Shown piece by piece: positions 24,101 through 30,458 of a stretch of DNA of 44,424 nucleotides. A model generated the notes under the pieces. That model saw only the letters and a list, made by a program, of their open reading frames with translations. It searched no databases and was not told the origin of the DNA. Within the stretch, counting starts at the first letter, position 1; every line of letters begins with the position of its first letter. The position numbers were made by a program, and so were the translations under genes. The DNA comes from an uncultured Porphyromonadaceae bacterium (GTDB lineage Bacteria > Bacteroidota > Bacteroidia > Bacteroidales > Muribaculaceae). Location of the stretch: assembly GCA_900550395.1 (NCBI GenBank), contig URSD01000020.1:1-44424 (forward strand), read 5' to 3'.

Positions 24101-24572
24101 AGTTGTCGAGGAACTCAGGGCTATAAGTATCAGTCGTGTCCACGAGGGCCACACCCACGAGCATCGAAGTCTGGCGCTTCTGCGTCAGCACACCCACCTG
24201 GTTTACCTCCGAGGGCAGCAGGTTTGCAGCCTTTGCCACGCGGTTCTGCACGTCCACGGCGGCCATATCAGGGTCGAAGCCCTGGCGGAAATATACGTTG
24301 ATGGTTGCCGAGCCGGTATTGGTGGCTGTCGACTCCATGTAGGTCATGCCCTCGGCGCCGTTGATGGATTCCTCCAGAGGCGCTATCACGGAATTGAGCA
24401 CGGCCTGCGCGTTCGCACCGGTGTAGGTGGTGGTTACGGATATGGTAGGCGGGGCTATATCCGGGAATTGCGTGATGGGCAGCGACACGAGGCCGATGAT
24501 ACCGAGCAGCACGATGAAGATTGAGATCACCGTGGACAGCACCGGCCTGTTTATAAATGTATCTAACTTCAT
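21189..24572 (-). CDS. RND multidrug efflux pump (AcrB/HAE1 family), with an apparent extra helical hairpin
   Basis: A 1127-residue inner-membrane proton-driven exporter. The start MKLDTFINRPVLSTVISIFI, porter-domain motifs and the proton-relay aspartates in LAIAIVVDDAIVVVEAV identify the HAE1 family. The C-terminal repeat, with LLFVYLLLSAQYESYLLPF and GLLAKNAILIVEFA, is intact. It is about 80 residues longer than the usual 1030-1060. The surplus maps to roughly residues 500-585, between helices 6 and 7, where two additional hydrophobic segments (TTIFVVATILLMILKGF and PVLLACSIFCAIVALMGIF) appear. It is the second gene of the adaptor-pump-channel operon. The substrate is unknown. Confidence 0.93.
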   Translation of the reverse strand: MKLDTFINRPVLSTVISIFIVLLGIIGLVSLPITQFPDIAPPTISVTTTYTGANAQAVLNSVIAPLEESINGAEGMTYMESTATNTGSATINVYFRQGFDPDMAAVDVQNRVAKAANLLPSEVNQVGVLTQKRQTSMLVGVALVDTTDTYSPEFLDNYMKINIVPELQRVSGVGDVLCFGADYSMRIWLKPDVMAQYNLVPSDVAAALAEQNVEAAPGAFGEQGDQSFQYTMRYRGRKVTPEEFGEIVIRASSNGEVLRLKDVAELELGRVTYGFSNAANGHSSTMAIVFQSPGSNATQIINDCLATVDKLKNDLPKGLEMEVPMNNNEFLYASIDNVIHTLIEAFVLVFVVVYIFLQDFRSTLIPAIAIPVALVGTFFVLNLIGFSLNLITLSALVLAIAIVVDDAIVVVEAVHAKLDQGYRSARRASIDAMNEIAGALISITLVMMLVFIPVSFMPGTSGVFYQQFGITMAVAIGFSAVNALTLSPALCALFLKPKQGEEHKPLKERMGEAVKEAAATMGASYKRRFTLNIHPAITTIFVVATILLMILKGFSTERPVLLACSIFCAIVALMGIFSPRFHAGFEKGYGALLDKYRKMVKFVCAHKVTAFGSVIVSIGVLVWLMSITPTAMVPNEDTGVVFVMVDMPAGTSQERTLEVLHQVDGIMAKIPAIQTREMIAGYSFIAGQGATYGTFIVKLKNWSERGKGESSTDIIKQLYGMTGQAVKDGRVMIFAPPMITGYSATNGFEMKMQDRTGGDINQFFSVVQGFLAQLNAQPEIQTAYTTFNPTFPQYMIDIDAAKCKQAGISPSAILSTLQGYYGGMYVSNFNRFGKIYRVMMQASPEARVSPETLNSIKVRSGSEMAPVANYVKLTRIYGPDLLNRFNMFTSISVTGQPAAGYSSGDAIAAIQRVAAETLPQGYGYEYAGMTREEAGSSGGNATAMIFGLCLLFVYLLLSAQYESYLLPFAVIFSIPFGLMGAFVFASIFDISNNIYLQIALIMLIGLLAKNAILIVEFALERRMTGMSIVNAAIAGAAARLRPILMTSLAMVIGLLPMMFASGVGANGNRALGTGSVGGMLIGMVLQVLVVPALFVVFQKLQEKARPIQWQNEEKGGNIENEIEQYAR

Positions 24573-24606
24573 TTTTCGGATGTATGATTAGTTATTTATC
24601 CGTCAC

Positions 24607-25770
24607 TCACTTGGCAGCCTCAGGAGCCTCCGGAGCTTCGGAAGCCTTGGGCTGTACAGGCATGGCGTCGCGCACGATGGTGCCCACGCCCTCGGTGACG
24701 ATGCGCTCGCCGGGCTTCAGGCCTCCGAGCACTACGAAGTCCTTGCCGTTGCTGATGTCAAGCACCTGCACGGGACGTGTCTGCGTGATGTTGCTGTCGT
24801 TGAGCACATACACATAGCGCAGACCCTGGATCTCGAACGATGCCTTCTGCGGAATCACAATCACGCTGTCGTTGTGCTGCGGAATCACCACATTGCCGGT
24901 GTTGCCGCTGCGCAGCATGCCGGAAGGATTGGGGAACAGTGCGCGAACGCTGGCAGCGCCGGTGCTGTTGTTAATTACACCGCTGACGGTGCTTACCTTG
25001 CCCTCCATCGGATAGATGCTGCCGTCGGCGAGCTGAAGCTTCACGGCCGGCATCTGGGCGATGCGGGAGTCGATGCTGTACTGACCGCCGTCGGTGAGTT
25101 CGAGCAGGTCCTTCTCGTTAAGGGAGAAATATGCATAGACCTGCGAGTTGTCGCTGACGGTCGTGAGGGGCTGGGCCGAAGAAGGAGAGGCCAGCGAGCC
25201 CTCGCGGTTGGGGATAGTGCCGACTACGCCGTCGCTGGGAGCCGTCACTACGGTGTAGGCCAGATTCTTGCGGGCATTGGTGAGGGATGCCTGGGCCTGA
25301 GCCTGCGCAGCCTTGGCCTGCGCGAGGCTGTTGGCGGCCAGTTGCCACTCGGTCTCACTGATGATATTCTTTTCGTAGAGCTTGCGCTTGTTGGCCTCGG
25401 TGATGGCAGCGGTGTTGACTGCTGCCTGAGCCGAATTCAGCGCAGCCTGAGCCTGCTCCACGGCGGCCTGGAACTGCACCTGATCGAGCGTGAAGAGCAC
25501 CTGGCCCTTATGTACGCGCTGGCCCTCGTCGACATGAACCTTTGTGATGAATCCCGTCACCTGCGGACGGATGTCGATGTCAGTTTTACCTTTGATAATG
25601 GCGGGATAGGACGAACTCAGGTCGCTGCTACCGCTTTCAACGGTCATTACAGCCACCTGGGGAGCCTGCTGGGCGGGAGCCTCTTGCTTGCCGCCGCAAG
25701 AACTCAACGCAGCGGCAGCGCCTACGGCGGCGAGGCCGATGCTCAGGGTCTTGAACATTTGTACCTTCAT
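24607..25770 (-). CDS. RND efflux periplasmic adaptor lipoprotein (AcrA family)
   Basis: A 387-residue membrane-fusion protein. A lipobox (AALSSCGG, Cys25) predicts inner-membrane lipid anchoring. The biotinyl-lipoyl half-motifs are at IRPQVTGFITKVHVDEGQRV and YTVVTAPSDGVVGTIPNREG, separated by a coiled-coil hairpin rich in Ala/Gln. Beta-barrel and membrane-proximal domains follow, ending in VVLGGLKPGERIVTEG. The C-terminus is an Ala/Glu/Pro-rich tail. It is the first gene of the efflux operon. The start at 25770 fits the lipoprotein signal; an in-frame ATG 4 codons later is possible. Confidence 0.93.
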   Translation of the reverse strand: MKVQMFKTLSIGLAAVGAAAALSSCGGKQEAPAQQAPQVAVMTVESGSSDLSSSYPAIIKGKTDIDIRPQVTGFITKVHVDEGQRVHKGQVLFTLDQVQFQAAVEQAQAALNSAQAAVNTAAITEANKRKLYEKNIISETEWQLAANSLAQAKAAQAQAQASLTNARKNLAYTVVTAPSDGVVGTIPNREGSLASPSSAQPLTTVSDNSQVYAYFSLNEKDLLELTDGGQYSIDSRIAQMPAVKLQLADGSIYPMEGKVSTVSGVINNSTGAASVRALFPNPSGMLRSGNTGNVVIPQHNDSVIVIPQKASFEIQGLRYVYVLNDSNITQTRPVQVLDISNGKDFVVLGGLKPGERIVTEGVGTIVRDAMPVQPKASEAPEAPEAAK

Positions 25771-25860
25771 AAAACTATTATTGTATGGAATTTTGATTTG
25801 TCTGTTGAAGCGTGAGGCCGCGGCAGTAATGACACTCCGACGGCTTTGGTAATTTCGTTG

Positions 25861-25868
25861 CAAAATTA
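25861..25868 (-). promoter_or_regulatory. Probable -7 box of the efflux operon
   Basis: TAATTTTG on the minus strand at 25868-25861. No clear TTTG occurs at the right distance, so the -33 element is weak, which is common for regulated promoters. The leader to the adaptor ATG would be about 85-90 bases. No repressor gene is adjacent. Confidence 0.5.
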
Positions 25869-25975
25869 CTCATTTTTATCAGAGGAATATATGTCGAATA
25901 TATCATTATATTGGCATTTTTGGGAAGTAGACACTTAAATTATGTTATAAAACATGTTTTAGAGCGTCTTTTCCT

Positions 25976-25983
25976 TACCTTTG
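25976..25983 (+). promoter_or_regulatory. Probable -7 box of the EamA permease gene
   Basis: TACCTTTG at 25976-25983 lies 22 bases before the ATG at 26006. An upstream TTTT at 25957-25960 is too close to be a good -33 element. Confidence 0.55.
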
Positions 25984-26005
25984 CATCGGTATATGACGTT
26001 TACCC

Positions 26006-26893
26006 ATGTGGATTCTGCTTGCTGTATGCTCGGCGCTTGGTCTGGGCTTCTATGATGTATTCAAGAAACTGTCGCTTCGTGCCAACAACGTGTTGCTGGT
26101 GCTGATGCTCAACACCGTATTCGGCACCCTGCTTATGTCGCCGGTGCTGGTGCAGTGTCTCGCCGAGGGGCGCCTCGGCCTCGGCGACACAGCCGCCGGT
26201 CACGCCCTTATCGTCATCAAGGCCTTCATCGTGCTGGGCTCGTGGTTGCTGGGCTACTTCGCCATCAAGCATCTGCCCCTCACCATTCAGGGTCCCGTCA
26301 ACGCCTCCCGGCCGGTACTGGTGCTGGTAGGCGCACTCATCGTCTTCGGCGAACGGCTGAACGCCCTGCAGTGGGCCGGTGTGCTCCTGGGCTTCGTGTC
26401 GCTGTTTCTCATCTCGCGTATAGGCGCCAGCGAGGGTTTCTCGCCGCGCAGCTCGCGGTGGCTGTGGATGGCCGTCGGCGCCACGGTGCTCGGCGCTGTC
26501 AGCGCGCTCTACGACAAGTTTCTTCTCACACGCTTCCGGCCACTGGAGGTGCAGGCGTGGTACTCGCTCTACCAGTGTGTCATCATGACGTCGGCAATAG
26601 TGCTGATGCGCCGCTTTGCGCCGCGCGCGGCAGGTGCGGGAGCGCCATTTGTGTGGCGCTGGAGCATACCGTGCATATCGCTGTTCCTGACGGGAGCCGA
26701 CCTTTGCTATTTCTACGCTCTGTCGCTGCCGGGAGCCATGATTTCGGTCATCTCCATGATACGCCGCGGCAGTGTGCTCGTAAGCTTCCTGTACGGCGTC
26801 GTCATCCTCCGCGAGCAGCACGTGCGGGCCAAGGCCGCGGACCTGTGCGTCCTGCTTGTCAGCCTCGGCCTGCTTGTGCTCGGAAGCAGGTAA
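26006..26893 (+). CDS. EamA/DMT-family membrane transporter
   Basis: A 295-residue inner-membrane protein with about ten hydrophobic helices in two halves, the EamA (drug/metabolite transporter) architecture. The N-terminal half opens with MWILLAVCSALGLGFYDVFKK, where the FYDVFKKLSLR segment is typical of the first EamA repeat. The second repeat begins near ATVLGAVSALYDKFLL, and helix-end motifs such as LPGAMISVISMIRRGSVLVSF match the family. The substrate is unknown; relatives export amino acids or sugars. It is monocistronic and convergent with the porin-like gene, whose stop lies only 2 bases away. Confidence 0.85.
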   Translation: MWILLAVCSALGLGFYDVFKKLSLRANNVLLVLMLNTVFGTLLMSPVLVQCLAEGRLGLGDTAAGHALIVIKAFIVLGSWLLGYFAIKHLPLTIQGPVNASRPVLVLVGALIVFGERLNALQWAGVLLGFVSLFLISRIGASEGFSPRSSRWLWMAVGATVLGAVSALYDKFLLTRFRPLEVQAWYSLYQCVIMTSAIVLMRRFAPRAAGAGAPFVWRWSIPCISLFLTGADLCYFYALSLPGAMISVISMIRRGSVLVSFLYGVVILREQHVRAKAADLCVLLVSLGLLVLGSR

Positions 26894-26895
26894 GC

Positions 26896-28206
26896 TCAGA
26901 ACGAGAACTGCGCCAGTGCCGCCAGACGGCGCGACGAGCGCGCATAGCCGTCGACATCACACCGCAGTCCCCACGTGAACTCCGCGCCCAGCCGGATACG
27001 GGGAACTATATTCCACAGCACATTGGCTCCGGCCCACAGTGCGTACTTATACTCGCTGCCGGCGGTGCCCGCACGGGAGTACAGGCGCACCTGACTGAAC
27101 GATGCGCTCGCAAGCAGATTGGGACGGAAATTGTACTGCACGCCCACGTTATAGCCCAGCACGGCCGGCGCATACATCCGTCCTGCCTTGTCGGGACAGT
27201 TCAGCAGGTCGTAATCGCCATAGCTCAAGTCGCTCGTCAGGCTGGCGTAGCCCTTGCCGTAGCTCACAGAGCCGTATAGCGTGAGAGCTTCGGCAGGATG
27301 GCCGGTAGCACTGAGCAGAGCGCCCCACCCTATTTCGTGATGATTCGTCAGCGTCTCAAGGTCACGGTAGCCCAGCCGGCGCATCACGCCGCTGAGGCGC
27401 ACGTGCGACGTCGGCCCCCAGGCGTACTGCACCAGAGCCGCCACGTCGGGGCACGAGTAATCTATCTTCCCCGTACCTGTGCCGTCGGCGCCAACCTGCG
27501 GCTGCATGGACTCGACGGACACACCGGCAGTGACACGGCAGGGGAACGTGTGCATATAGCGCACGAGTATATCGCTGTTGGATATGGTGTTGTTGGCGCC
27601 CTGCGGGTCGATAGACGGTGCATAGCCCAGAGGGTCACCGAAAGTCGACGGCGCAAGGCCCACCGTGAAGCCGCGGAAGGCTGCATAGGCTTTCTTCAGC
27701 TTGAAATCCACGCCGTTGCCACCGGTAAAGTTACCCTCCACATACACCTGATAGTGCCCCATTATCCTGTTATGTCCCAGCAGGCGGAAGAATATCGCCG
27801 AGTGCGAGGCACTTGTGCCGAGCCTGTGGCTGTCAGGCCGCGGCTTTGTCATGGGAATGAGATACGGCACGAAAGCATCATCACGCACCACATTGCCGAA
27901 ATCGTACCATCCGCGCAGTCTCACCATGCCGCCGACGCCCATCGACAGAGCGCCGTCACGGCTCAGGAACTGAAAATAAGGCGCCTCCGGATCCTGATGG
28001 CTGCGGAACTGATCGTAATAATACTCCGACAGCATACGGTTTATGCTGTCGGCCTGCTCGCGGCTATAGCGTGAGCCGCCGAGTTCGAACACCTGCACAT
28101 CGGTCGCCGCCGCGTGGCGCTGGCGGTCGACACTGCTCTGGGCATGCGCGCATGGGAATGCCGCGATGGCACAGAGAATAATAGCGAAACGTTTGGTATA
28201 TGACAT
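26896..28206 (-). CDS. Outer-membrane porin-like protein (DcaP-like)
   Basis: A 436-residue exported beta-barrel candidate. A signal peptide (MSYTKRFAIILCAIAAFPCAHA) is followed by a short polar linker, then amphipathic strands from about residue 85 (LSMGVGGMVRLRGWYDFG). Segments such as YQVYVEGNFTGG, LKKAYAAFRGFTVGLAPSTF and GLRCDVDGYARSSRRLAALAQFSF end with Phe, the usual barrel C-terminus. The pattern fits the DcaP/OprB-like porin group; family identity is by style and should be treated as tentative. It may import an organic acid or sugar across the outer membrane. A leader of about 200 bases precedes it. Confidence 0.65.
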   Translation of the reverse strand: MSYTKRFAIILCAIAAFPCAHAQSSVDRQRHAAATDVQVFELGGSRYSREQADSINRMLSEYYYDQFRSHQDPEAPYFQFLSRDGALSMGVGGMVRLRGWYDFGNVVRDDAFVPYLIPMTKPRPDSHRLGTSASHSAIFFRLLGHNRIMGHYQVYVEGNFTGGNGVDFKLKKAYAAFRGFTVGLAPSTFGDPLGYAPSIDPQGANNTISNSDILVRYMHTFPCRVTAGVSVESMQPQVGADGTGTGKIDYSCPDVAALVQYAWGPTSHVRLSGVMRRLGYRDLETLTNHHEIGWGALLSATGHPAEALTLYGSVSYGKGYASLTSDLSYGDYDLLNCPDKAGRMYAPAVLGYNVGVQYNFRPNLLASASFSQVRLYSRAGTAGSEYKYALWAGANVLWNIVPRIRLGAEFTWGLRCDVDGYARSSRRLAALAQFSF

Positions 28207-28291
28207 CGTTGTCTGTTTTAATTACAACGATGGCGGTCATGATATTGTTCGTTCAGAATGTGCTTCATTAGAAATGTCAAACACCCTCCAA

Positions 28292-28361
28292 GCAACACTC
28301 CCGTCTCGTGGCAGAAGCCGGAGACGGGAGTGCGACGGGCAAGGTCCGGATAGAGTGTTGC
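28292..28361 (-). promoter_or_regulatory. Structured leader upstream of the porin-like gene
   Basis: Three segments have competing or nested complementarity. 28292-28307 pairs with 28321-28332 over 12 bp (CACTCCCGTCTC with GAGACGGGAGTG). Its first nine bases, 28292-28300 (GCAACACTC), instead pair with 28353-28361 (GAGTGTTGC). A minus-strand -7 box at 28416-28423 would place this in the 5' leader. It looks like an alternative-fold leader, but no known riboswitch consensus was recognised and no poly-U follows. The rest of 28207-28453 holds no gene. Confidence 0.5.
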
Positions 28362-28415
28362 GCGTCTGAATTATGTTTTTTATATGCGGCATTTGGCCGC
28401 CGGAATAGATCGCTG

Positions 28416-28423
28416 CAAAATTA
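28416..28423 (-). promoter_or_regulatory. Probable -7 box of the porin-like gene
   Basis: TAATTTTG on the minus strand at 28423-28416. It implies a transcript start near 28412 and a leader of about 205 bases before the ATG at 28206. The -33 element is weak. Confidence 0.5.
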
Positions 28424-28453
28424 CAAATTATGGAAATGATTTCCACCCCCCCG

Positions 28454-29248
28454 TTAAAATTTGTTAAATTCGTCATTTATTCTCAAAAACTTCAACGAAT
28501 TGAGGAATGTTTTTTCTGCGACGACATCCGTGTCGAGATTCAGAAAACGGGCGACACAAGCCGCTGTGGCGACGATGAAAGCGCTCTCGTTGCGCTTGCC
28601 GCGATGCGGCACCGGCGCCAGGTACGGCGAATCGGTCTCCAGCAGCAGCCGGTCGACAGTGATTGCGGGCAGCGACTGCCCGACACGGCTGTTCTTGAAC
28701 GTGACGATGCCGTTGATGCCGAAGTACCAGTCGTCGCCGAGCCGGCGGCGCACTTCATCAACATCGTCGGGCGTGCCGCCGAAGCTGTGCATCACGCCGC
28801 GCACGCCGCGCACGCCCTCAAGCACCTCCAGCGTCTCGTCAAGGGCCTCACGGCAGTGAATCACCAGCGGCAGGTCGGCGGCAAGGGCGTGGCGCGCCTG
28901 CACCTCCAGCGCCTGCATCTGCTGCTCGCGGCGCGACTTGTCCCAGTAGAGGTCGACCCCGACCTCTCCCACGGCCACATCGTCCGGCCGCAGTTCGGCC
29001 AGAACCGCGGCCACGTCATCGCGCCACGAATCGCCCACCTCGGTGGGATGCAGTCCCATGGCGGCGAACACGCGTTCCGGAAAAGCTTCCTGAAGCCGCC
29101 GCAGCGGTGCCACGGAGGCAAGGTCGACATTGGGCATGAGCATGGCGTCCACTCCGGCGTCGAAAGCGCGGCGCACAGCAGCCTCTCCGCCTCCGTCCTC
29201 ATCGAAATCGGACTCGTAGAGGTGGGTATGAGTATCGAAAATACGCAT
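28454..29248 (-). CDS. tatD: TatD-family metal-dependent DNase
   Basis: A 264-residue TIM-barrel hydrolase. Metal ligands are visible in IFDTHTHLYESDF (two His), VGEVGVDLYWDKS (Glu), PLVIHCREALDE (His), GVMHSFGGTP (His) and LETDSPYLAP (Asp). TatD enzymes act as 3'-5' exonucleases in DNA repair or D-Tyr-tRNA-type quality control. The start at 29248 begins right at the first metal motif, as usual; longer frames read through the upstream synthase gene. It follows the polyprenyl synthase after 4 bases and is its operon partner. The gene-free leader of the porin-like gene lies downstream. Confidence 0.93.
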   Translation of the reverse strand: MRIFDTHTHLYESDFDEDGGGEAAVRRAFDAGVDAMLMPNVDLASVAPLRRLQEAFPERVFAAMGLHPTEVGDSWRDDVAAVLAELRPDDVAVGEVGVDLYWDKSRREQQMQALEVQARHALAADLPLVIHCREALDETLEVLEGVRGVRGVMHSFGGTPDDVDEVRRRLGDDWYFGINGIVTFKNSRVGQSLPAITVDRLLLETDSPYLAPVPHRGKRNESAFIVATAACVARFLNLDTDVVAEKTFLNSLKFLRINDEFNKF

Positions 29249-29252
29249 CAGT

Positions 29253-30212
29253 TCAGATTTTGCGGGCAGCCATGCGGTCGACCGTTCCGGCAAAGAACTC
29301 GCGCATCTCCGGCCGTGCCGGCCGCGCGCGGTCCAGAGCCTCGAGAGCCAGCGCATGATGCGCGGCGGCAGCCTCGTCGCAGCGCTCGCCCACACGCAGA
29401 CGCTCGTACAGACGAGTCACCTGACGTATCTTCTCGTCGTTCTCCAGATCCTCGTCGAGAATGGCATCGAGAGCGCCATGGCTGTCGCGGCGAGCCGTTA
29501 TCAGCATCCAGGTCTCCTTCTCGTTGATAATATCTCCGCCTATAGGCTTGCCGAACGTGGCGGCGTCGCCGAATGTGTCGAGCCAGTCGTCGCGCAGCTG
29601 GAAAGCGAGGCCCAGCTCCATGCCATAGTCGCCGAGAGCGTCCACAGTAGCATCGTCAGCGCCGCCGATGATGGCGCCGATACGGCATGCCGAAGCCAGC
29701 AGCGCGCCGGTCTTGAGACTTATCATCTCGAAATACTCGTCGATGGTGACATCCTTGCGGCTCTCGAACTCGGTATCGAGCTGCTGGCCCTCGTAGACGC
29801 GCAGAGCCATCTCGTTGAACTCGTCCACCACGCGGGCAGCCACTTCACGTGGAACGCGTGTGACGAGACGCCCTGCGAGAGTAAGCATGGCGTCACCGCT
29901 GAGTATTGCCTGATTCTCGCCGTAGCTGGCAGCCACGCTGGGACGCCCGCGGCGCACGTCGCTGTGGTCCATGATGTCGTCATGCACGAGCGTGAAGTTA
30001 TGGAACATCTCCAGCGCCAGCGCCGCGTTCATGGCGTCGTCGGCATTGCCGCCACAGGCCACGCAGCTCTGAACGCACAGCAGCGGACGCAACCGCTTGC
30101 CGCCGCAGGCCAGCGCATAGCGCACCGGCTCATACAGTCCAGCAGGCCGCGAGGGCATCTCGACCGACGCTATGCGCCGTTCTATCTCTTCAGAAATTTC
30201 TCCGGTATCCAT
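29253..30212 (-). CDS. Polyprenyl diphosphate synthase (farnesyl/geranylgeranyl type)
   Basis: A 319-residue all-helical prenyltransferase that condenses isopentenyl diphosphate with allylic diphosphates. Motifs in order: CGGKRLRPLL, first Asp-rich motif LVHDDIMDHSDVRRGRPS, the GDAML segment, KTGALLASACRIG and second Asp-rich motif FQLRDDWLDTFGD, followed by GKPIGGDI. Product length depends on residues before the first Asp motif (ALEMFHNFTLVHD) and is most likely short-chain (C15-C20), which is inference. The frame is open for 300 codons upstream, but that part is antisense to the next operon; the start at 30212 follows a -7 box. It is the first gene before tatD. Confidence 0.9.
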   Translation of the reverse strand: MDTGEISEEIERRIASVEMPSRPAGLYEPVRYALACGGKRLRPLLCVQSCVACGGNADDAMNAALALEMFHNFTLVHDDIMDHSDVRRGRPSVAASYGENQAILSGDAMLTLAGRLVTRVPREVAARVVDEFNEMALRVYEGQQLDTEFESRKDVTIDEYFEMISLKTGALLASACRIGAIIGGADDATVDALGDYGMELGLAFQLRDDWLDTFGDAATFGKPIGGDIINEKETWMLITARRDSHGALDAILDEDLENDEKIRQVTRLYERLRVGERCDEAAAAHHALALEALDRARPARPEMREFFAGTVDRMAARKI

Positions 30213-30229
30213 ATTTATGGGTTTTGATG

Positions 30230-30237
30230 CAAAGTTA
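30230..30237 (-). promoter_or_regulatory. -7 box of the polyprenyl synthase-tatD operon
   Basis: TAACTTTG on the minus strand at 30237-30230, about 18 bases before the ATG at 30212. A minus-strand TTTG at 30265-30262 is 24 bases away, longer than ideal. Confidence 0.6.
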
Positions 30238-30249
30238 AGCATTTTTTCG

Positions 30250-30257
30250 TAATTTTG
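30250..30257 (+). promoter_or_regulatory. -7 box of the DUF4250-uvrD operon
   Basis: TAATTTTG at 30250-30257, 21 bases before the ATG at 30279. A TTTG at 30223-30226 is 23 bases upstream, slightly long. Only 12 bases separate this box from the divergent -7 box at 30230-30237, so the two promoters must overlap. Confidence 0.6.
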
Positions 30258-30278
30258 CAGACAAATCACCATACCGAT

Positions 30279-30458
30279 ATGAACGAACTGCCACAGGAAC
30301 CGGCCATGCTGCTCAGCTATGTCAACACAAGGCTGCGCGACGACTTCGACTCGCTCGACGACATGTGCCTCGCGCTCGGCATCAGCCGTGACGAGCTCAC
30401 CGCCAGGCTGGCCGCCGCCGGATTTGAATATTCTCCCGAAAACAAGCGCTTCTGGTAA
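30279..30458 (+). CDS. DUF4250 small protein
   Basis: A 59-residue soluble protein. The sequence from MNELPQEPAMLLSYVNTRLR through SLDDMCLALGISRDEL to AAAGFEYSPENKRFW closely follows DUF4250: a leading PxxPxMLLSxVNTxLRD, a helix-turn-helix-like middle and a terminal G-x-Y-x-P-x-x-x-x-F. The function of the family is unknown; the HTH-like centre could bind nucleic acid, which is speculation. It starts at 30279 after its own promoter, and its stop is immediately followed by the uvrD ATG with no gap, so uvrD is probably translated by coupling. An upstream in-frame start at 30255 would overlap the -7 box. Confidence 0.82.
   Translation: MNELPQEPAMLLSYVNTRLRDDFDSLDDMCLALGISRDELTARLAAAGFEYSPENKRFW

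Noticed and set aside
28207..28453. Cobalamin or other known riboswitch in the porin leader
   Set aside because: Small pieces resemble riboswitch strings, but the conserved core boxes of the known classes are missing.
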